Source: Prochilodus magdalenae (lineage: Eukaryota > Chordata > Actinopteri > Characiformes > Prochilodontidae). Taken from it: a stretch of DNA of 64,000 bases. This document shows positions 58,495 to 64,000 of this stretch, piece after piece. The position numbers and the translations under genes were made by a program. Position 1 is the stretch's first letter. Every line of letters starts with the position of its first letter. The DNA lies in NCBI GenBank assembly GCA_024036415.1, contig JAMWET010000017.1, forward strand, positions 173,143 through 237,142, written 5' to 3'. The notes below the pieces were generated by a model. That model saw only the letters and a program-made list of their open reading frames with translations, did not search any database and had not been told where the DNA came from.

Positions 58495-61400
58495 GATACT
58501 GAATCAGAATCAGAAATACTTTATTGATCCCAGGGGGAAATTGCAGTTTTTACAGTAACAACCATTTAGAATAAACAATAATAATTTACAACAAGAGAGA
58601 AATTTTTCAATATACACCTATATAAAGTCTTATAATACAATAAAAAATAAAATAAAAAGTAAAGTGGCTGTGGCTATTTAGCGTATAGGATTGCACTCGC
58701 CACCACAGACTCATAGAAGATCCTTAGCATAGTCCTGCAGATGTTGAAGGACCTCAGACGCCTCAGAAAATAGAGACGAATTTGGCCCTTCTTGTAGAGG
58801 GCGTCAGTGTTCTTAGCCCAGTCCAGTTTATTGTCAATGTGAACACCCAGATATTTATAGTCCTCCACAGTGTCCACACTGACCCCCTTGATGGAAATAG
58901 GGGTCACCTGTGCTTTGTCCCTCCTCAGGTCCATCACCAGCTCCTTTGTCTTTGTCACGTTGAGCTGCAGATGGTTCAGCTCACACCACGCAACAAAGTC
59001 GTTCACCGTGGCCCTGTACTCATCCTCATCACCCCTGCTGATACTGCAGAGTCATCAGAAAACTTCTGAAGATGGCAGGTCTCTGTGCAGTAGTTGAAGT
59101 CTGTGGTGTAGAGGGTGAAGAGGAAGGGAGAGAGGACAGTTCCCTGCGGGGCTCCAGTGTTGCTTACCACTCTGTCTGACACACAGTGCTGCAGGCGTAC
59201 ATACTGTGGTCTGCCAGTCAGGTAGTCAACAATCCAGGACACGAGGGGGGCGTCTACCTGCATCACGTTCAGCTTGTCACCCAGAAGAGCAGGCTGAATG
59301 GTGTTAAATGCACTGGAGAAGTAAAAAAACATGACCCTCACAGTGCTGGCTGGCTTATCCAGGTGAGCGTAGACTCGGTTCAGCAGGTAGATGGCATCCT
59401 CAACTCCCAGACGAGGTTGGTAGGCGAACTGGAGGGGGTCTAGAAGTGGCTGGACCATGGGCCGGAGCTGTTCCAGGACAAGTCTCTCCATTGTCTTCAT
59501 GAGACGTCAGTGCCACTGGCCTGTAGTCCTTGATGGCCTGTAGTCCTTGATGTCACTGGGCCGCGGAGTCTTTGGCACAGGAACAATGCAGGACGTCTTC
59601 CACATCACAGGGACCCTCTGGAGACACAGGCTCATGTTGAAGACATGCTGCAGGACTCCACAAAGTTGGGTGGCACAGGCCTTGAGCACCCTGGGGGGGA
59701 CCCCATCAGGGCCCGCGGCCTTGTTCATGTTGAGTCTCTGTAGTTGTCTTCTCACCTGGTCAGCAGTGAGATTCACTGTAGAGGTGACTGGTGGGGGAGG
59801 AGAGGAGGTGTGAAGTGGACTATCGCAGGAGGGGGGGAGGCTATCAGGAGGAGGAGGGGGGTGGAGTGGAGTGGGCTGTTGAGGCCAGGCAGCAGAGAAG
59901 TCAGGGAGGGGGAGATCAGAGCTTGCAGTGTCAAATCTGTTGAAAAACAGATTTAAGTCATTGGCCCTGTCCACACTGCCCTCTACTCCCCTGTTGTTGC
60001 TGGACCTGAAGCCGGTGATGGTCCTCATACCACTCCAGACCTCCCTCATGTTGTTCTGCTGGAGTTTCCACTCCAGCTTCCTCCTGTATCTGTCTTTAGC
60101 CTCCCTGATGGTTCTCTTCAGTTCCCTCTGGGTCGTTCTCACCTCCTCCCGGTCTCCAGCTCTGAAAGCCCTCTTCTTTTTGTTAAGGAGGGCTTTAATG
60201 TCCTTTGTTACCCACGGCTTGTTGTTTGGGTAGCATTTAACAGTCCTGGTTGGGACAGTGGAGTCCACACAGAAGTTGATGTAGTCTGTGATGCACTCTG
60301 TGAGCCCGTCAATGTCCTCTCCATGAGGCTCATAGAGTGCTGTCCAGTCTGTAGTCTCAAAGCAGTCCTGCAGCACTTCAGAAGTCTCCTCTGACCATCT
60401 CCTCACTGTCCTCGTGGTCACAGGCTGACTCTTTACCTGAGGCACATACTTTGAGCTAATGTTGACCAAGTTATGATCAGATCCACCCAGAGGGGGGAGG
60501 GGGGAGCAGCTGTATGCATCCTTAACATTAGCATAAAGCAGGTCCAGTGTTCTCTCCTCTCTGGTGGGACATGTCCTGGCCATAGTGACGTGGTTGAAGT
60601 CACCTGATATGGCAATGAAGGCAGTCGGATGTTGAGTTTGGAGACATAGGCGCTATGGTGGAATGAATGACGCCACACGCCGACGTCGGGTTGGCAGAGG
60701 CGGGGATATAAACAGCCACGACAACAACATGGGAGAACTCCCGCGGCAAATAATATGGCCTAAGTCCAACAGTCAGTAGCTCAATGTCCAGACAACAGAT
60801 ACGTTCCTTGATGGTAATGTGACCAGGGGAGCACCAGCAGTTATTAACTAACACAGCTAGCCCTCCCCCTTTATGCTTACCGCTCTCGGTGCAGTCCCGG
60901 TCGGCCCGAACAGTCTGAAAGCCAGTGATGGAAACGTTGTCATCCGGAATGTCCTGGTGTAGCCATGTCTCCGAAAAGCACATTAAACTACACTGCCGGT
61001 ACTCTTTCTGACTCATGGCTAACGCTGTTAGCTCGTCCATCTTGTTAGCCAGAGACCTCACGTTGCCCATGATGAGAGTGGGAAGACGCGGCTTATATCC
61101 CTTTTTCTCCATAAGCCTCCGTCTTTTCGCCCTCGATTTCCCCGTGCGCTGTTTAGTTCCTCCTCTACATCCCCTGTGCGTCCGTCTCCAAAGCTCTTCG
61201 GGGATGTTAGCGGTCCTGGTGTCCATGCCGGCCGGCTTCAGCGCGATCAGCTGATCCCGGGTGTAAACAAAGGGACCATGCTGGTGGTGTGCCGCGGTGC
61301 ACCAGGAGAGTGAAAGTAGGACTTTCACAGCGAAAAAACTGACCAAAACTCTCTCTACTAGCATGATTCGAGAGGGCACAGCTTCACTAAGTTGCTTGTA

Positions 61401-61500
61401 AAATAAATTAAAGAAATATTAAGATAAATAGACGAAAAACGAAAACAAAACGGGAGCTACTGTAACAGGCAGCGTGCACTCTCCGCGCATGCGCACTCAA
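58495..61500 (-). mobile_element. CR1/Rex1-type LINE (LINE B) inserted in LINE A
   Basis: A 3.0-kb non-LTR element with a 3' end reading GGGATCAATAAAGTATTTCT followed by short TTCTGA repeats. The hexamer CTGAGT occurs on both sides (58489-58494 and 61501-61506) and may be the target duplication. LINE A coding sequence resumes on each side, so LINE B is the younger insertion. A 5' UTR of about 120 bp precedes the ORF, so it may be full length at that end. Confidence 0.85.
58674..61379 (-). pseudogene. LINE B ORF2: endonuclease and reverse transcriptase, broken
   Basis: Endonuclease part (61379-60433): GNVRSLANKMDEL, FSETWLH with the catalytic E, GGGLAVLVN, VAVYIPASA, then GSDHNLV with the catalytic D-H pair. 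The linker reads NNKPWVTKDIKALLNKKK. RT part: NKAAGPDGVPPRVLK, QFAYQPRLGVEDA, FSSAFNT, GAPQGTVLSPFLF and FSDD (59062-59051). Frame changes near 60,600, 59,505 and 59,005 split it into four frames. In RT motif A the catalytic Asp is Tyr (TAC, 59323-59321). The C-terminus ends early, after ILYAK. It is inactive. Confidence 0.88.
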
Positions 61501-62224
61501 CTGAGTCTAGGATGGATAAAAATGCCTTACTAAGTGGATCCTGTGGTTTGTCAAGGTGTATATTAAATTCTCCAACGATTATTGCCTTATTTGAGACTGT
61601 TATTAATTTTCTTTCTTTGATCACATATATTAAGAAACAGAATTTCGAAAGAAGAGTACGTGCAGCCTGCTTTCTGGTTTATTCCTAAAGAACTGGAGAA
61701 GATGGTTGCTACACCTCCATCTCGCCCGTTTAAACTGTGACGGTGTACATAACTGTAGCCTGTCTTGGTGGCTTCATTTAAAGCTAGATACTCTTCAGGT
61801 CTAATCCACGTTTCTGTGAGACACAGTGCTTCAAAACTATGATCAGTAATGAGATCATTAATAAGGACGGCCTTAAATGTAAGTGATATGATATTGAGCA
61901 GACCTAGTTTCAGACTCGGCGTACGATCATTGTGAACTGGTTGAACTGGTCTGATGTTAATTAGGTTAGTAAGACTAACTGTTTGCAGTTTTTTAAAATC
62001 TTGATTCTATGGATCCTATGTGGCGTCTCCAGGCAGCGAGCAGACACTTGGTTTAGCCTGTTTGTCTGCCGCCTGTTCTTGGCCCTGGTTTGTCGGCGAT
62101 TAACTCTCCTACTCTGATTAAGACTTCGTGCTATATTACACGAAATGAGAGCAGCACCTTCCCGCGAGGGGTGGATACCGTCCCGACTCAAAAGACCAGG
62201 CTTACCCTCAAACGTAGACCAATG
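61501..62224 (-). mobile_element. LINE A, ORF1 end and endonuclease start
   Basis: The minus strand reads WSTFEGKPGLLSRDGIHPSR, the last block of the SGNH-esterase-like ORF1 of fish L2/CR1 LINEs. After a gap comes the ORF2 endonuclease: ALCLTETWIRPEEYLALNEA and DGGVATIFSSSLG, then GEFNIHLDKPQDPLSKAFLS. It is interrupted by LINE B on the left and by the THAP insert on the right. Frameshifts are present. Confidence 0.8.
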
Positions 62225-62329
62225 GGGTACATGCACACAGGGGTGGTGACGTATTTCCGCTAAAATCTCAGCCAGCTCAGCCACTTCCGCTATCCACACT
62301 GTTGTGTTGAGTTTAGGGAAATCGCGATA

Positions 62330-62671
62330 ATGTCTCAAGTAAAGAAGTTTAAGTTTCAGCAAACTGACAGTGCTACAGCTGAACATTGCTGTGTACCTTT
62401 ATGTCAGGCCTCCAGTAAGTACAACAAAGTATGGTTTGCTGCTATCCGGAGAGAGAACTTCACAGTCACTCCGGATACCCGCGTGTGTAGCCGGCATTTC
62501 AAGAAAGAGGATGTGCATGAACCACAGTCCAAGTCAGGACGGCGACTGTTAAAGAAGGGAGCGGTGCTGATGTTGTTTGAGGGGAACAATTTCTCTGTTC
62601 CACTTTCGAGACCGGGGGTTTGGAATAGGAGAAAGCGACCGACGGAGGATGACACCTGTCAAGGAGGCTGA
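62330..62671 (+). pseudogene. THAP-domain protein, first exon
   Basis: THAP domains are zinc-coordinating (C2CH) DNA-binding modules found in P-type transposases and host proteins. Readable: CCVPLCQASSKYNKVWFAAI, TRVCSRHFKKEDV (the C-x-x-H-F pair) and KKGAVLMLF, where the family has A-V-P. The stretch with the usual H-x-F-P motif between the cysteine pair and the tryptophan is missing. After a frameshift near 62,665 another frame runs on to a donor (ACAAGGTAAGA, GT at 62,781-62,782), so the exon probably ended there. The start MSQVKKFKFQQ lies about 100 bp inside the insert. Confidence 0.7.
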
Positions 62672-62974
62672 TACACTCCCCGGGGACCACGACTACGCTT
62701 AGGCTCCAGATCCCACGGCTGTCGCATTGTTGGCATTCACCGCTTTGCTGGCACGGACAGTGACATTCGGTTTTATACAAGGTAAGATGTTCAGCAGGAT
62801 AAGATTTGAAGTTGATGCACTACTAATTAGTAAAGCATACAGACAAACTTACCAAACAAACAAACACTGATTAAAATTCGTTTCTTGATTATAAATATAC
62901 AGTGCAACATCAAAAATGAGAATATGGTGGAACGTTTTTTGTTAAAGGGTTAGTAAGACAAGACCGGATCTTAC

Positions 62975-63125
62975 CTTCATAATTGTGGACGTAGCTTGAA
63001 ATGTAGAGTTTGAAGCCCTTCTCCTTCATTGTTGCTGACGTCTGACACAATGTCTGAATAATACGAGTGACGACGTTGACCGTAATCCTAGGCAAATCCT
63101 GAAGCGAGCGAGTGAAAAATGCCAT
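62975..63125 (-). other. possible 5' coding exon of a teleost multicopy/mobile gene
   Basis: The start ATG at 63125-63123 opens a 151-nt exon that ends at a GTAAGA donor (62974). It encodes MAFFTRSLQDLPRITVNVVT and KEKGFKLYISSYVHNYEG. The motif K-G-[FY]-K-x-Y-x-x-x-Y-[VI]-x-x-Y-E-G resembles, from memory, the N-terminus of uncharacterised fish proteins that also carry SWIM zinc-finger and YqaJ-type exonuclease domains. No downstream exon is present in the direction of reading. Confidence 0.4.
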
Positions 63126-63205
63126 AGCTGCGCTGTTTACTAGCAAAACAGGAAGGGATGAAGCTGGCTGGCTACTCGGAATGCGTAAGAGAGTGTACAT
63201 ATAGG

Positions 63206-63438
63206 CTATTGTCTATAAAGCCCACATTGTTTTCTGAGCACCACTTGGACAACCAGCAGTTCAGCGACCATAATCTGCTGTAGATTTCAGCGCCACGCCG
63301 AACTGGGAGAGGGCCAGAGCATGTTACGGCATTGGACATCTTCTGGGCTAATTGACACACCTCTTTAATATTAGCCTTAGTAATCTCTGATTGCCGCAGA
63401 CGAACGTCATTAGTCCCTACGTGAATAACTATCCTCAA
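63206..63438 (-). pseudogene. LINE A ORF1 (SGNH esterase-like) fragment
   Basis: The minus strand reads RIVIHVGTNDVRLRQSEITK, with the GTND block of SGNH hydrolases, then SGPLPVRRGAEIYSRLWSLN and NNVGFIDN. ORF1 esterase domains are typical of fish L2/CR1 LINEs. Homology ends at about 63,440 upstream and at the THAP insert downstream. Confidence 0.82.
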
Positions 63439-63540
63439 TATCTATGACTAGCTAGAATCCTAAGATAGGCCCTTTTCACACGCATTCTTTTTTGGAAACA
63501 CACGTGGATGGGTAACCTTAGTTCCGCTAAACAGTAAACA

Positions 63541-63849
63541 GTGATGGCAGAGTCCAAGAACAAGAGATTTTGCAGTGTACCAAGGTCTTCGAACTCGAAA
63601 CAAAAGCAGCCGTATCTCAGTTTCCATGGCTTTCCGGCTGACGGCGAGCAAAAGAAAAAATGGGTGCGTGCGATAAGGAGAGATGAAGGGGTAAACTTTG
63701 TGATTCGGCACGGGAGTACCATTGTGTGCAGCCGGCACTTCACTGCTGCGGACTACATAGAGGGAAGCTCGCAGCTGAAACCGGGTGCTGTTCCCACTCG
63801 TTTCAGTGGAACAATTTTTACGCCCCCCTCAAAAGCTGTCAGCGTTTGA
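63541..63849 (+). CDS. THAP-domain ORF (second, complete frame)
   Basis: 102 codons, MAESKNKRFCSVPRSSNSKQ to PPSKAVSV, ending TGA. THAP signs: LSFHGFPADGEQKKKW (H-x-F-P and tryptophan), VCSRHFTAADYI (C-x-x-H-F) and LKPGAVPTRF. The second cysteine of the first pair appears lost (C-S-V-P-R-S). No donor was identified, so it may be a short protein or a first exon whose frame drifted. A DNA-transposon origin is likely, given the similar ORF 1.2 kb away and the surrounding nest. A host THAP gene cannot be excluded. Confidence 0.6.
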   Translation: MMAESKNKRFCSVPRSSNSKQKQPYLSFHGFPADGEQKKKWVRAIRRDEGVNFVIRHGSTIVCSRHFTAADYIEGSSQLKPGAVPTRFSGTIFTPPSKAVSV

Positions 63850-64000
63850 AAGAGCAAGCTCTCGCCGGGGAGTAGACGGGAGTAGAAGCCAACCAGCAGA
63901 CCTTTCAGTCTCCACAGCGATGAAGTGAAATGTTTCATGGTCAGCCGGGAGTACAGGAACTTGTACTACCCAGCGGCGACATATTTCCGCTTATTTGTGC
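63850..64000. other. sequence after the THAP ORF, with a repeated terminal-like motif
   Basis: Contains GGCGACATATTTCCGCT at about 63,973-63,990, close to GGTGACGTATTTCCGCT at about 62,243-62,260. It may be the start of another related element that continues beyond the window. Confidence 0.4.

Larger units (their letters stand above)
62225..63205 (+). mobile_element. ~1-kb insert with THAP ORF and a convergent second 5' exon
   Basis: It separates the two halves of LINE A ORF1: the esterase frame stops after GFID-N at about 63,206 and resumes at WSTFEG at about 62,225. The insert carries a THAP-domain ORF on the plus strand starting near its left edge, and a short 5' coding exon on the minus strand starting near its right edge. 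The edges are estimated from the LINE frame and are good to perhaps 10 bp. The ends read GTACATGCACAC and, inverted, GTACACTCTC; a clear long terminal repeat was not seen. I infer an internally deleted DNA transposon. Confidence 0.55.

Overview
This window looks like nuclear DNA of a ray-finned (teleost) fish. It holds one spliced vertebrate gene with GT-AG introns, several Tc1-like transposon families, BEL/Pao LTR elements, L2/CR1-type LINEs with an esterase ORF1, THAP-domain mobile ORFs, and long AT-rich noncoding stretches. The tail repeat at 54.4-55.1 kb is of a kind common in otophysan fish (characins, catfishes, carps); the species cannot be named from the sequence. No bacterial genes, operons, rRNA, tRNA or CRISPR array were seen.

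Region 1 (1-5.5 kb) is the 5' end of a thrombospondin-2 gene (thbs2, minus strand). A TATA/CCAAT promoter lies near 5.1-5.5 kb, followed by a probable noncoding exon 1, a signal-peptide exon, the large N-terminal-domain exon and one further exon. The rest of the gene lies beyond the left edge. It is the only host gene here that looks intact.

Region 2 (5.5-37.5 kb) is intergenic DNA with interspersed repeats: microsatellites, three minisatellites, LINE fragments and at least three Tc1 families. Family 1 has three copies (11.5, 23.8 and 35.9 kb), all disabled by different small deletions, frameshifts or stops. Family 2 has one near-complete copy (32.9-34.4 kb) with a changed catalytic residue and one copy (22.9 kb) that ends in a fold-back.

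Region 3 (37.5-51.2 kb) is a satellite block. About 3.9 kb of a ~183-bp satellite shows a three-monomer (~550 bp) higher-order period. It runs into a ~225-bp satellite that flips orientation at about 48,540. A 6.3-kb BEL/Pao element with two ~608-bp LTRs and a 5-bp target duplication (ACGGC) sits inside the 225-bp array. Its LTRs differ at about 15 positions by eye, so it is fairly young, but it has stops in gag and pol and lacks the zinc-knuckle/protease segment.

Region 4 (51.2-64 kb) is a nest of broken genes and elements: a decayed copy of a teleost multicopy SAMD3-like gene; an L2-type LINE tail; a second BEL/Pao fragment whose gag is fused in frame to reverse transcriptase; an L2/CR1-type LINE cut by a 3.0-kb second LINE and by a ~1-kb THAP-bearing insert; and a second THAP ORF at the right edge. 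The points most worth checking are the THAP insert with two convergent 5' exons, loss of the same gag/protease module in both BEL elements, the inverted 225-bp arrays, and the fold-back at a Tc1 breakpoint. All calls come from reading the sequence and remembered family features; no database search was run.
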